From Gemmatimonadaceae bacterium (GTDB lineage: Bacteria; Gemmatimonadota; Gemmatimonadetes; Gemmatimonadales; Gemmatimonadaceae): a stretch of 64,000 nucleotides of DNA. The stretch lies in contig DATNEW010000026.1 in assembly GCA_035606695.1 (NCBI GenBank), forward strand, positions 62,001-126,000, given 5' to 3'. The notes below the pieces were generated by a model. That model had not been told where the DNA came from. It made no database searches and saw only the letters and a list, made by a program, of their open reading frames with translations. Shown here in pieces: positions 26,931 through 34,718 of this stretch. How positions within the stretch are numbered: the stretch's first letter is position 1; each line of letters opens with the position of its first letter. A program made the translations under genes and the position numbers.

Positions 26931-26974
26931 TGTTCTCGGGGGATCGGGGAATCAGAAACTTAGCGAAACCTCGT

Positions 26975-27134
26975 GTCATCCTGAGGAACGCAGTGACGAA
27001 GGACCCCTTGCTCAGCGGAGCGCTGCGTACAGCTCCACCGTCGGGACGGGGGTCCTTCGACTCCGGCGCTGCGCGCCTCCGCTCAGGATGACGCGGAGGG
27101 GCGGCGCTGCGCGCCTCCGCTCAGGATGACGCGG
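26975..27134. repeat. Intergenic palindromic repeat, copy E, with duplicated end
   Basis: Begins GTCATCCTGAGGAACGC at 26975 and ends CTCCGCTCAGGATGAC at 27092. A 33-bp terminal segment (27064-27096, starting CGGCGCTGCGCGCC) is repeated directly at 27102-27134. It lies downstream of the 3' end of the minus-strand inositol-phosphatase gene and upstream of the ftcD start. Confidence 0.8.
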
Positions 27135-27153
27135 CTCTTTCGCGATGCTGCCG

Positions 27154-27966
27154 CTACCGCACCGCCTCCAACAACCACTTGTGCATCGCCGGATTCCCGG
27201 CGACGAGCGACGTGTGATCGATCGGGATCGGCTCGCCCGTCATCGTCGTCACGACACCGCCCGCCTCGCGCACGATCAGCACGCCGGCGGCAATGTCCCA
27301 CGGCGCGAGCTTCATTTCCCAGAAGCCTTCGAATCGCCCGCACGCCACGTCGGTGAGGTCGAGTGACGCGGCGCCCGGACGACGGATGCCCGACGTCTCA
27401 CGCATGATCCTCGGCAACGTTCGCAAATACTCATCGAATGGCGCGCCGTGCTTGAACGGAAAGCCCGTCGCGATGAGCGAACGAATCGGCTCGTCGATCG
27501 TCGACACCGCGATCGGCTGGCCGTTGCGCCGCGCGCCGCCGCCGGTCGTCGCCGTGAACAACTCGCCGTTCGCCGCGTTGAGCACGGCCGCGGCCGCGAG
27601 CTCGCCGTCGATCAGCGCCGCGACCGACACGGCGTACCACGGAAAGCCGTGCAGAAAGTTCGTCGTGCCGTCGAGCGGATCCGCGACGAACAACAGCCCG
27701 CCACGATCCGCCACCGACGACGACATCTCTTCGGCGAGCAGCTTCGCGTCCGCATGCCGATCGCGCACCATGTTGCCGATCGCCTGCTCAGCCGCGCGAT
27801 CGACGTCGCTCACGAAATCGCCCGGCGACTTCGTTTCCCACGTGAGTGTTGCGCGCTCGTCCGCCTTGGCGCGAATGATTTCCGCCGCCCGCGCCGCGGC
27901 CGCGACACACGTCGCCAGCAGCTGACGCGCCTCTGCTCGATTCGTATTAGTTTGCGCGGATGTCAC
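27154..27966 (-). CDS. suhB: Inositol-1-monophosphatase family protein
   Basis: A 270-residue IMPase/SuhB-type enzyme hydrolysing inositol monophosphates or related sugar phosphates. It shows the metal motifs LLAEEMS (about 77), ADPLDGTTNFLHGFPWYAVS (about 95) and APWDIAAGVLIVREAGG (about 220). The GTG start at 27966 overlaps the divergent trpS ATG at 27960, an unusual arrangement. A later non-ATG start is possible because no ribosome binding site precedes the GTG. It is distinct from the IMPase-like domain fused to the kinase at 4033. Confidence 0.92.
   Translation of the reverse strand: MTSAQTNTNRAEARQLLATCVAAAARAAEIIRAKADERATLTWETKSPGDFVSDVDRAAEQAIGNMVRDRHADAKLLAEEMSSSVADRGGLLFVADPLDGTTNFLHGFPWYAVSVAALIDGELAAAAVLNAANGELFTATTGGGARRNGQPIAVSTIDEPIRSLIATGFPFKHGAPFDEYLRTLPRIMRETSGIRRPGAASLDLTDVACGRFEGFWEMKLAPWDIAAGVLIVREAGGVVTTMTGEPIPIDHTSLVAGNPAMHKWLLEAVR
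27941..27962 (+). promoter_or_regulatory. Putative -10-like element of a leaderless trpS transcript
   Basis: TATTAGTTTGCGCGGATG ends with the trpS start codon. There is no Shine-Dalgarno sequence. TTAGTTT lies exactly 13 bases before the ATG, the same distance as TTAGTTT before glyS (43350 to 43363). The interpretation as a promoter giving little or no leader is inferred from spacing alone. Confidence 0.35.
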
Positions 27967-28988
27967 GGATATTCAGTGGAATTCAGCCCACCGGCGAGCT
28001 GCACATCGGCAACTATCTGGGGGCCGTCAAGAATTGGGTCGCGCTGCAGCACGAGTACGATACGATCATCTGCATCGTCGACTATCACGCGATTACGATC
28101 GCCTACGACCCCGAGCTGCTGCGCCGGCGCCGCCACGACATGGCTGTCAGCTTGCTGGCTGCCGGAATCGATCCGAACGTATGCGCGCTGTTCGCGCAAT
28201 CGCAGGTTCCGGAACATACCGAGCTCGCGTGGTTCTTCAACACCATCACGCCGCTCGGTGAGCTCGAGCGTCAGACGCAGTTCAAGGAAAAGTCCGCGTC
28301 GCAGGAAAGCGTGCTCGCCGGCATTTTGAATTATCCCGTGCTTCAGGCCGCGGACATTCTGTTGTATCGCGCCGACACCGTCCCCGTCGGTGAAGACCAG
28401 GTCCAGCATCTCGAGCTCTCGCGCGTGGTCGCGCGACGGTGGAACGCGGCGTTCGGCCGGCTCACCGGACGGAAGACGGAAGACGGCGCCGATGAGCGTG
28501 AAGAATTCTTTCCTGAACCCAAGGCGCTGCTCACGCCGACGCGCCGCATCATGGGGCTCGACGGCCAGTCGAAGATGTCCAAGTCCAAGGGCAACACGAT
28601 CGGCATGCTCGAGACTTCGGAATCGATCTGGGCCAAGCTGCGGCCGGCGGTGACCGATCCCAAGCGCATCAAGAAAACCGATCCCGGAACGCCGGAGGTG
28701 TGCAACATCTATCACTTGCACAAGGCGTTCAGCCCGATCGCTACGGTCGAGCATGTCGCGGTTCAATGCAGCACGGCCGGGTGGGGCTGTATCGACTGCA
28801 AGAAAGTGTTGGCCGAGTCGATCGAACAGGAGCTCGTGCCGATTCGCGGCCGGGCCGCCGAATTGGCGGCTCGCCCCAGGCTCATCGACGACGCCCTCGC
28901 TGCCGGCGGCGAACGCTGCCGACGTCTGGCGCGCGAAACGATCGGCGTGGTCCGCGACCGCATGGGGTTCGACGGCGTTTCGCCGTGA
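27960..28988 (+). CDS. trpS: Tryptophan--tRNA ligase
   Basis: A 342-residue class I aminoacyl-tRNA synthetase charging tRNA-Trp. The HIGH-type motif is H15-I-G-N in QPTGELHIGNYLGAV, and KMSKS is at about residue 205 in GQSKMSKSKGN. The length and the C-terminal helical domain are those of bacterial TrpRS. The start overlaps the divergent suhB start by seven bases, with no Shine-Dalgarno sequence, suggesting leaderless translation. Confidence 0.97.
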   Translation: MSRIFSGIQPTGELHIGNYLGAVKNWVALQHEYDTIICIVDYHAITIAYDPELLRRRRHDMAVSLLAAGIDPNVCALFAQSQVPEHTELAWFFNTITPLGELERQTQFKEKSASQESVLAGILNYPVLQAADILLYRADTVPVGEDQVQHLELSRVVARRWNAAFGRLTGRKTEDGADEREEFFPEPKALLTPTRRIMGLDGQSKMSKSKGNTIGMLETSESIWAKLRPAVTDPKRIKKTDPGTPEVCNIYHLHKAFSPIATVEHVAVQCSTAGWGCIDCKKVLAESIEQELVPIRGRAAELAARPRLIDDALAAGGERCRRLARETIGVVRDRMGFDGVSP

Positions 28989-29012
28989 TCTTTCGCACGA
29001 TTCGCACGCGGC

Positions 29013-29375
29013 ATGAGCCGTGCATTTTACGCCCTCGGACTCACCAAGCGTGCTATGAAGTTTTCGATCGTCTCCGGCCTGAAGTTCCGCCAGCTGTTTC
29101 AGCGCGTGCAGCGCATTCAGCTCTTTCATCCGTTCCAGCGGATCGGCGAGCGCGTGCGCGCGTGGAGCGCGCGGCGGAAAGCCATCCAGCCGTTCACCGC
29201 GCCGTCGTATTTACACTTTCCGTTGCCGTACACCGCGTCGATTCATCGCGACGTTACGCCCAACGGCGTACGTGTGTACTGTCTCTGCGGGGAATGCGGC
29301 TCACGGCTCAGCGCGAGCGCGACGCTGTGCGAGGACTGCGCGCAGAAGCGCAGCCGGCCCGCTCGGCCCTATTGA
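29013..29375 (+). CDS. Small zinc-ribbon-like hypothetical protein
   Basis: A 120-residue protein of unknown function (106 residues if the ATG at 29055, MKFSIVSGLKF, is used). The N-terminal half is basic and aromatic, with repeated phenylalanines. The C-terminal part has two cysteine pairs, VYCLCGECGSRLSASATLCE followed by DCAQKR, a C-x-C-x2-C...C-x2-C arrangement fitting a zinc ribbon. It lies just downstream of trpS and upstream of two small membrane genes, possibly in one transcript. Confidence 0.55.
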   Translation: MSRAFYALGLTKRAMKFSIVSGLKFRQLFQRVQRIQLFHPFQRIGERVRAWSARRKAIQPFTAPSYLHFPLPYTASIHRDVTPNGVRVYCLCGECGSRLSASATLCEDCAQKRSRPARPY

Positions 29376-29400
29376 GCTTCGCTGACGTGGCGGGCGTGGC

Positions 29401-29550
29401 GTGATCGCGACGCCGCCACCGCGATTCGCGCACCTCACCATCGGTTGGCTCGCGGTTGGTGTCGCGCTCGTCCTTCCGTGGATCTGGTTGATCGTGCTCG
29501 ACCGGTTGTTGCGCCGGAGGCTTCGCTCGAACTCCACCCAGGCCCGCTGA
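29401..29550 (+). CDS. Very small single-pass membrane protein
   Basis: A 49-residue reading frame beginning with GTG and ending TGA directly abutting the ATG of the next gene at 29551. It encodes one strong membrane helix, GWLAVGVALVLPWIWLIVL, flanked by an N-terminal Pro/Arg segment and a basic RLLRRRLRS end, a classic positive-inside small membrane protein. The tight junction with the next gene supports translation. No homologue is recalled. Confidence 0.45.
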   Translation: MIATPPPRFAHLTIGWLAVGVALVLPWIWLIVLDRLLRRRLRSNSTQAR

Positions 29551-30057
29551 ATGTACGCCGGCCACGCCGCACTGGCGACCCTCGCCAAGGGACGCCGCCC
29601 ACGAATTCCCATCGCGCTCCTCGTTCCGATCGCGTTCGCTCCGGATTGGATAGAGTGGATCGCCGATGCGTTGGGTCATCACAACCGTATGATCTCGCAC
29701 TCGCTCGTCTCGGTGGCGATCGGCGCGACGACAGTGGGAGTGCTGTACTGGATCTTTACACACAGCGCCGCGGACGCGTTCGGCGTGTGGCTCACCTATG
29801 CGTCGCATTGGCCGGCGGATTTCATCACGGGCATCAAGCCGACGTGGCCGGGCGGTCCGATGGTCGGCCTCATGCTGTACGATCACCCGATGGGCGACGT
29901 CGTAGTCGAGTCCGTCTTGATCGTGCTGTGCTGGCTCTACTATCGCCGCTCGCTGCCCATTGAAGCGCGCCCGCGCGCGATTGCGTGGCTGATTCCATTC
30001 GGCTTGATCGGAATGCAGCTGGCGTTCGGCGCGATTTCGGATCCGAGTTTTCGGTAG
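29551..30057 (+). CDS. Membrane protein, possibly YdjM/DUF457-like hydrolase
   Basis: A 168-residue protein with about four membrane helices. Histidines in GHHNRMISHSLVS and YASHWPADF resemble the metal-ligand pattern of LexA-regulated YdjM-type putative membrane hydrolases, but the match is partial. It may be co-transcribed with the preceding small membrane gene, whose stop abuts its start. The catalytic function is uncertain. Confidence 0.65.
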   Translation: MYAGHAALATLAKGRRPRIPIALLVPIAFAPDWIEWIADALGHHNRMISHSLVSVAIGATTVGVLYWIFTHSAADAFGVWLTYASHWPADFITGIKPTWPGGPMVGLMLYDHPMGDVVVESVLIVLCWLYYRRSLPIEARPRAIAWLIPFGLIGMQLAFGAISDPSFR

Positions 30058-30058
30058 T

Positions 30059-30253
30059 CTGCCATCCTGACCCTGAGCGTCCACTCGCTTGTCATCCTGA
30101 CCCTGAACGTCCACTCGCTTGTCATCCTGACCCTGAACGTCCACTCCCTTGTCATCCTGACCCTGAGCGTAGCGAAGGGGAAGGACCCCTCGACGCCGAG
30201 GAGAGCGCACCGCGGCGAAAGGGGGCCTTCGCTCCGTCGGCGCTCAGGATGAC
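30059..30253. repeat. Intergenic palindromic repeat, copy F, with tandemly amplified left end
   Basis: Four direct units with an exact 30-bp period (30061, 30091, 30121, 30151), each reading G(T/C)CATCCTGACCCTGA(A/G)CGT, followed by the rest of the element to GGCGCTCAGGATGAC at 30253. There are no intervening variable spacers, so this is not a CRISPR. It fills most of the gap between two co-directional genes. Confidence 0.85.
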
Positions 30254-30341
30254 AAATTGTTCGAGACCGATAGATTGCTCAGGTCGCCAACGCCGCACAG
30301 CTCTTGCAACGGCTGCTGTCGGACTCAACCCCGAGCGGACT

Positions 30342-30602
30342 ATGGCGAACGACAAAGGCCCCAGTGGTCTCGTGACGCTGGTGTGTTTGACCTGTGGAAA
30401 CGAGAAGTTCTACGATCAGGAAGTGCCGAACGCCGTGAAGTGCGACAAATGCGGCGGCACGGTGTTCCGCAACTTTGCCACCCCGACCGAGCCTGATGAC
30501 GCGTCGATCGCGGCCCTCGACGAGCAAGCACGCAGTATCGCCTACGGTGACTCCTCGCCGGATACCGGTCCGGGAGACCTGCGCGACCTGGACGCTCGCT
30601 AG
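30342..30602 (+). CDS. Small zinc-ribbon protein
   Basis: An 86-residue cytoplasmic protein with two CxxC knuckles: VCLTCGNEKFYDQE and VKCDKCGGTVFRNF. These form a classical zinc ribbon. The acidic C-terminus has DDASIAALDEQARSIAYGD. The start is placed at the ATG before ANDKGPSG because the upstream in-frame extension runs through the repeat. The function is unknown. Similar tiny zinc ribbons are often nucleic-acid or ribosome associated. Confidence 0.75.
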   Translation: MANDKGPSGLVTLVCLTCGNEKFYDQEVPNAVKCDKCGGTVFRNFATPTEPDDASIAALDEQARSIAYGDSSPDTGPGDLRDLDAR

Positions 30603-30718
30603 CGTCGCTCTCGCTCGCGGCGCGGCGCCGCGAAGACGGTCACGTCGTTCTCAGGCGGGAGGACGCCATCACGATCGCCTTTGCTGACGCCGGCGCCGCG
30701 CAGGGATTTCAACAATCG

Positions 30719-31396
30719 ATGAGCGCGGTCGCCGAGGCCTTGAGCTTGAGCGTGCTCGCGAAGCTGCTCCTCGCCACGCTCCTCGGCGGCGCCATCGGCC
30801 TGGAGCGCGAGATCGCAGGGAAGGCCGCCGGCCTTCGTACCAATATTCTCATCTGCGTCGGCGCCGCGCTGTTCACCCAGATGTCGATGGACATCGCGAC
30901 GAGCGGATTCTCTCCCGACCAACATCCCTTCGGCGACAACACCCGCATCGCCGCGCAGATCGTCTCCGGCATCGGATTCCTCGGCGCGGGCGCGATTCTC
31001 CACGGCGAAGGCGCCGTCGTCGGACTCACCACAGCCGCGACGATCTGGGTCGTCGCCGCGATCGGCATGGCCGTGGGCGGCGGTCACTACGTCGACGCGC
31101 TCGGGTCCACGGCCCTCATCATGGTCGTGCTCATCGGTTTGAGGCCGGTCGAGTCACGCCTGCTCGCGAAACGCCGCCGACTGCACGTGACGCTGCGCGT
31201 CAAACCCGGATGCGACTTCGCACCCTTCGAGCGAATGATTCAGGAAGCCGGCGTGCACGTCTATTCGCGCCGCACCTTCGAGCACGACAGCGACCGAACG
31301 TTCGAGATGGACCTGATCGGCGCGACCAAGCAGTTCGACGTGCTGGCGGACGTTCTACGCGCGAACAAGAGCGTCGTCAGCGTCACGACGGAATGA
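30719..31396 (+). CDS. MgtC/SapB family membrane protein
   Basis: A 225-residue inner-membrane protein. The MgtC core is visible: LLLATLLGGAIGLEREIAGK, AAGLRTNILICVGAALF with the conserved RT, and GIGFLGAGAIL. A cytoplasmic ACT-like C-terminal domain follows (about 150-225). Family members are linked to magnesium limitation and modulation of ATP synthase, but the role here is not shown. It overlaps the following dehydrogenase gene by ATGA, so the pair is coupled. Confidence 0.92.
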   Translation: MSAVAEALSLSVLAKLLLATLLGGAIGLEREIAGKAAGLRTNILICVGAALFTQMSMDIATSGFSPDQHPFGDNTRIAAQIVSGIGFLGAGAILHGEGAVVGLTTAATIWVVAAIGMAVGGGHYVDALGSTALIMVVLIGLRPVESRLLAKRRRLHVTLRVKPGCDFAPFERMIQEAGVHVYSRRTFEHDSDRTFEMDLIGATKQFDVLADVLRANKSVVSVTTE

Positions 31397-32439
31397 CCGG
31401 AGTGGCGGAACGCATTCTCGTCGTCGACCTGGCCGCGAAGTCGAAGAATTGGGCACTCACGCCGGAAGGTGAGCGGCGCATTCGCGAGGCCACGCCACCG
31501 GGCTGGCGGGTCAACATCGTGCAGGCGCCCACGAGCTCCGACGGCGACGGACCGCCGCGGCCCAATGACGAGGTGATGGCCGCCGTCAGCGACGCCGAGA
31601 TCTACTTCGGCTTCGGCATTCCGCGGCTGCTGTTTCTCGAGGCGAAAAAGCTGCGCTGGGTCCATTCCGCGGCGGCCGGCGTCGGCAGCGCGCTCTACGA
31701 CGAGATGGTGAGCAGCGACGTTCTCTTCACCAACTCCGCCGGCATTCACGCCGTGCCGATCGCCGAGTACTGCGTGGCAGGCGTGCTGCACTTCCTGCGC
31801 GGGCTGGATTTCGCGCTCGATCAACAGCGGCGATCGGAATGGAACAAGGCTCCGTTCGTCGCGCTCGATTCCGTGTTGCGCGAAGTCGATACCGTTCGCG
31901 CCCTCATCGTCGGCGTCGGCGGGCTCGGCGGTGCGACCGGCGAACGCCTCGCCGCACTCGGCGCACATTGCACGGGAGTGCGCCGCCGCGTGGAGTTGGG
32001 ACCGCCGCCAGGCTTCGAGCGCGTCATCTCGCTCGACGAATTCGAGGCCGAGCTGCCGAAGCACAACGTCGTCGTTCTCGCCGCGCCGCTCACCGAGGCG
32101 ACGAAGGGTTTGTTGACGCGCGAACGATTGCAGCTCCTGTCCCCCGACACGATCGTCGTCAACGTCGCCCGCGGCGCGATGATCGATGAGGACGCTCTCG
32201 CCGAGCTCCTCGAGGCGGGCCGAATCCGCGGAGCGGTGCTGGACGTCTTTCGCGAGGAACCACTGGCGGCGACGAGCCCATTTTGGCACCTTCGACAGGT
32301 TCTTCTCACCCCGCACGTGTCGCCCGTATCGCCGGGCCGCTTCTGGCCACGCCAGCTCGATCTATTTATCGGTAACTGGCGCCGATACTTACGTGGTGAA
32401 CGCTTGGAAAATCTCGTCGATAAGCGCGCGGGGTATTGA
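31393..32439 (+). CDS. D-isomer-specific 2-hydroxyacid dehydrogenase
   Basis: A 348-residue NAD(P)-dependent dehydrogenase. The nucleotide-binding Rossmann domain carries ALIVGVGGLGGATGERLAAL near residue 170. The catalytic residues follow as R in VNVARGAMIDE, E in VFREEPL and H in LLTPHVSPVSP. The sequence suggests a glyoxylate/hydroxypyruvate-reductase-like subgroup (GhrA type). The start overlaps the mgtC-like stop, and its stop is two bases from the pilT ATG, so all three may be co-transcribed. Confidence 0.92.
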   Translation: MTGVAERILVVDLAAKSKNWALTPEGERRIREATPPGWRVNIVQAPTSSDGDGPPRPNDEVMAAVSDAEIYFGFGIPRLLFLEAKKLRWVHSAAAGVGSALYDEMVSSDVLFTNSAGIHAVPIAEYCVAGVLHFLRGLDFALDQQRRSEWNKAPFVALDSVLREVDTVRALIVGVGGLGGATGERLAALGAHCTGVRRRVELGPPPGFERVISLDEFEAELPKHNVVVLAAPLTEATKGLLTRERLQLLSPDTIVVNVARGAMIDEDALAELLEAGRIRGAVLDVFREEPLAATSPFWHLRQVLLTPHVSPVSPGRFWPRQLDLFIGNWRRYLRGERLENLVDKRAGY

Positions 32440-32441
32440 GC

Positions 32442-33632
32442 ATGGAAAAAATCATCAAGGCAGCGGTGGACCGCGGCGCATCGGACCTGCACATCAAGGC
32501 CGGCGACGTCTTTCGCGCGCGCATTCACGGCGATCTCGTGCCGCTCACCAAGCAGACGCTCACGCCGGAACAGACGCGCGCGATCGCGCTGCACCTCATG
32601 TCCAACGAGGACGACAAGGCGCGCATCGACAAACTGCTCGACTACGATTGCTCGTGGGCCGCCGCCGGCATCGGACGCTTCCGCGTGAACATGATGAAGC
32701 AGCGCGGATCGTTTTCGATCATCATGCGCGTCATTCCGTGGGAGATTCCGTCGTTCGAGAAGCTTGGTCTGCCGCAATCGCTCGCGAAGATCTCGGAAGC
32801 CGAGCGCGGCATGATCCTCGTCACCGGCGTCACCGGGTCGGGCAAGTCGAGCACCATGGCAGCGATGATCGATTGGATCAACCGCTCGGTGAACGGCCAC
32901 ATTCTCACGCTCGAGAATCCGATCGAGTTCCTGCACAAGGACAAGAACTGCTCGGTGACCCAGCGCGAGATCGGCAGCGACACGACCGATTTCAAGATGG
33001 GCCTGCGCGCCGCGCTGCGTCAGGACCCCGACGTGATCATGATCGGCGAGCTGCGCGATGCCGAGACGATCGACACCGCGCTCAAGGCGGCCGAGACCGG
33101 ACACCTGCTCATGTCCACCCTGCACACGCCGGATGCGACGAGCACCATCATGCGCATGATGGCCATGTTCCCGCCCGAAGAGCAGGAAGTCGTACGCGTG
33201 CGACTCGCCGAGTCGCTGACGGCGGTGATCTCGCAGCGCTTGCTGCCGACGAAGAACGGCAAAGGCCGCGCGGTCGCGGCCGAGATCATGGTCAACACGC
33301 CGTCGATCAAAGATCTCATTCTCGACGGCACGCGACTCGGCGAGATCAAGGATTTCATCGCCGAGGGACGCGAGCAGTACGGCATGCAGACGTTCGACCA
33401 GTGTCTGACCGATCTCGTCACGAGCGGTGTCGTGACGTTCGAGACGGCCAAGTCGGCGGCGAGCAACCCGTCGGACTTCGAGCTCAAGCTCAAAATGTTC
33501 TCGCGCCTGTCGCAGACCGTGAAGATGGAGGACATTCCGCCGGACGAGCCGTCTGTCCTGGAGCCGATCCAGACCGACGAGCCGGCGCTGGAAGGCATTC
33601 AGACGGGTGGGCTGGATTTTCTGAATCAGTGA
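32442..33632 (+). CDS. pilT: Type IV pilus retraction ATPase PilT
   Basis: A 396-residue hexameric secretion-type ATPase that depolymerises pili and powers twitching motility. Walker A is GVTGSGKSST at about 129-138, the Walker B/Asp-box region contains VIMIGELRDAETI, and LMSTLHTPDATSTI is the His box. The N-terminal PAS-like domain begins KAAVDRGASDLHIKAGD. ATG at 32442 is preferred, and an in-frame TTG six bases upstream is possible. No other pilus genes adjoin it. Confidence 0.96.
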   Translation: MEKIIKAAVDRGASDLHIKAGDVFRARIHGDLVPLTKQTLTPEQTRAIALHLMSNEDDKARIDKLLDYDCSWAAAGIGRFRVNMMKQRGSFSIIMRVIPWEIPSFEKLGLPQSLAKISEAERGMILVTGVTGSGKSSTMAAMIDWINRSVNGHILTLENPIEFLHKDKNCSVTQREIGSDTTDFKMGLRAALRQDPDVIMIGELRDAETIDTALKAAETGHLLMSTLHTPDATSTIMRMMAMFPPEEQEVVRVRLAESLTAVISQRLLPTKNGKGRAVAAEIMVNTPSIKDLILDGTRLGEIKDFIAEGREQYGMQTFDQCLTDLVTSGVVTFETAKSAASNPSDFELKLKMFSRLSQTVKMEDIPPDEPSVLEPIQTDEPALEGIQTGGLDFLNQ

Positions 33633-33637
33633 TTCAT

Positions 33638-33805
33638 GTCATCGGGAGGGTGCTTGTCATCCCGAGCGTGCTTGTCATCCCGAGCGCAGCGAGGGATCTT
33701 TCATCCTGGTAGAGTGACTTGCCCCTCTACCGGGACAGTAGATTCCTCGCTCCGCTCGGAATGACAGCGCTTCGCTCGGAATGACAGCGCTTCGCTTGGA
33801 ATGAC
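33638..33805. repeat. Intergenic palindromic repeat, copy G, with both ends amplified
   Basis: The left end GTGCTTGTCATCCCGAGC appears in two consecutive copies, preceded by a degenerate third at 33638. The right end GACAGCGCTTCGCTCGGAAT appears two to three times up to 33805. The centre is GGGATCT...GGTAGAGTGACTTGCCCCTCTACC, a stem shared with copy A. It lies downstream of pilT and upstream of the aldolase gene. Confidence 0.85.
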
Positions 33806-33814
33806 AAGGCCACA

Positions 33815-34714
33815 ATGACAAACAAATCGCTCGAAGGGGTTCTCGCCCCGGTCGTCAGCACGTTCTACAAGGAATCAGGCGAGCTCGATTGCGCCGCCTT
33901 CGCCGCGAACGCTCGCGCGCACCTCGCCGCCGGAATGAACGGGATCGTCGTCACCGGCTCAACGGGTGAAGCCGCATTGCTCGACTTCGATGAGCGTGCC
34001 TCGCTCGTCGACGTCGCGCGCGAAATGGTGCCGCGTGAGAAGTGGCTCATCGTCGGCACCGGCGCCGAGTCGACGCGGACGTGCGTAAAGCAGACGCGCG
34101 ATGCGGCCGAGCGCGGCGCGGATGCGGTGCTCGTCGTTGCGCCGCACTACTATGCGTCGGCGATGACCGGCCCCGCGCTCATGCAGCACTACTGGCGGGT
34201 CGCGGAAGAGAGCTCAGTCCCCGTCATCCTCTACAACATTCCGAAGTACATGCACTTCGCGCTCGCGCCGAACCTCGTCAGCGAGCTTGCGGCGCACCCG
34301 AACGTGATCGGCATCAAGGACAGCTCGGGCAACCGCGAGCTGTTTTCGTCGTACATGAACATCCAGTCCGCGAAGTTCGCCGTGCTCGACGGCAACGCGC
34401 AGCTCTTCCAGCATGCGATGGAATCCGGCGCGCGCGGCGGCATTCTCGCGGCGGCGCTCTTCGCGCCCGCGCTCTGCGTTGAGATCTACGAAGCGGTGAA
34501 GCGCGGCGACGCCGCTGCCGCCACCGCGGCCCAGTCGCGTCTCACGCCGCTCGGCGCCAAGATCGTTGGCGAGTTGGGTGTGGCGGGCGTGAAGGCGGCC
34601 ATGGACCGCGTGGGATTGTCGGGCGGGCCGGTGCGCTCGCCGCTCGTGTCGCTCGACGCCGAGCAGGGCGAGATCGTGGAAGGACTGCTCAAGTCGGAGC
34701 TCGTCGGCGCCTGA
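33815..34714 (+). CDS. Dihydrodipicolinate synthase (DapA/NAL) family lyase
   Basis: A 299-residue TIM-barrel class I aldolase. GIVVTGSTGEAALLD carries the carboxylate-binding motif, the tyrosine of VILYNIPKY and the Schiff-base lysine of VIGIKDSSGN are all present. Members cleave or condense pyruvate with aldehydes. The motif context resembles 4-hydroxy-2-oxoglutarate aldolase-like members as much as true DapA, and no lysine pathway genes adjoin, so the substrate is left open. Confidence 0.9.
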   Translation: MTNKSLEGVLAPVVSTFYKESGELDCAAFAANARAHLAAGMNGIVVTGSTGEAALLDFDERASLVDVAREMVPREKWLIVGTGAESTRTCVKQTRDAAERGADAVLVVAPHYYASAMTGPALMQHYWRVAEESSVPVILYNIPKYMHFALAPNLVSELAAHPNVIGIKDSSGNRELFSSYMNIQSAKFAVLDGNAQLFQHAMESGARGGILAAALFAPALCVEIYEAVKRGDAAAATAAQSRLTPLGAKIVGELGVAGVKAAMDRVGLSGGPVRSPLVSLDAEQGEIVEGLLKSELVGA

Positions 34715-34718
34715 GTCC

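Noticed and set aside
30061-30180. CRISPR-like array with 30-bp direct repeats
   Set aside because: The units abut with no spacers and consist of the left end of the dispersed intergenic repeat. No cas genes are present.
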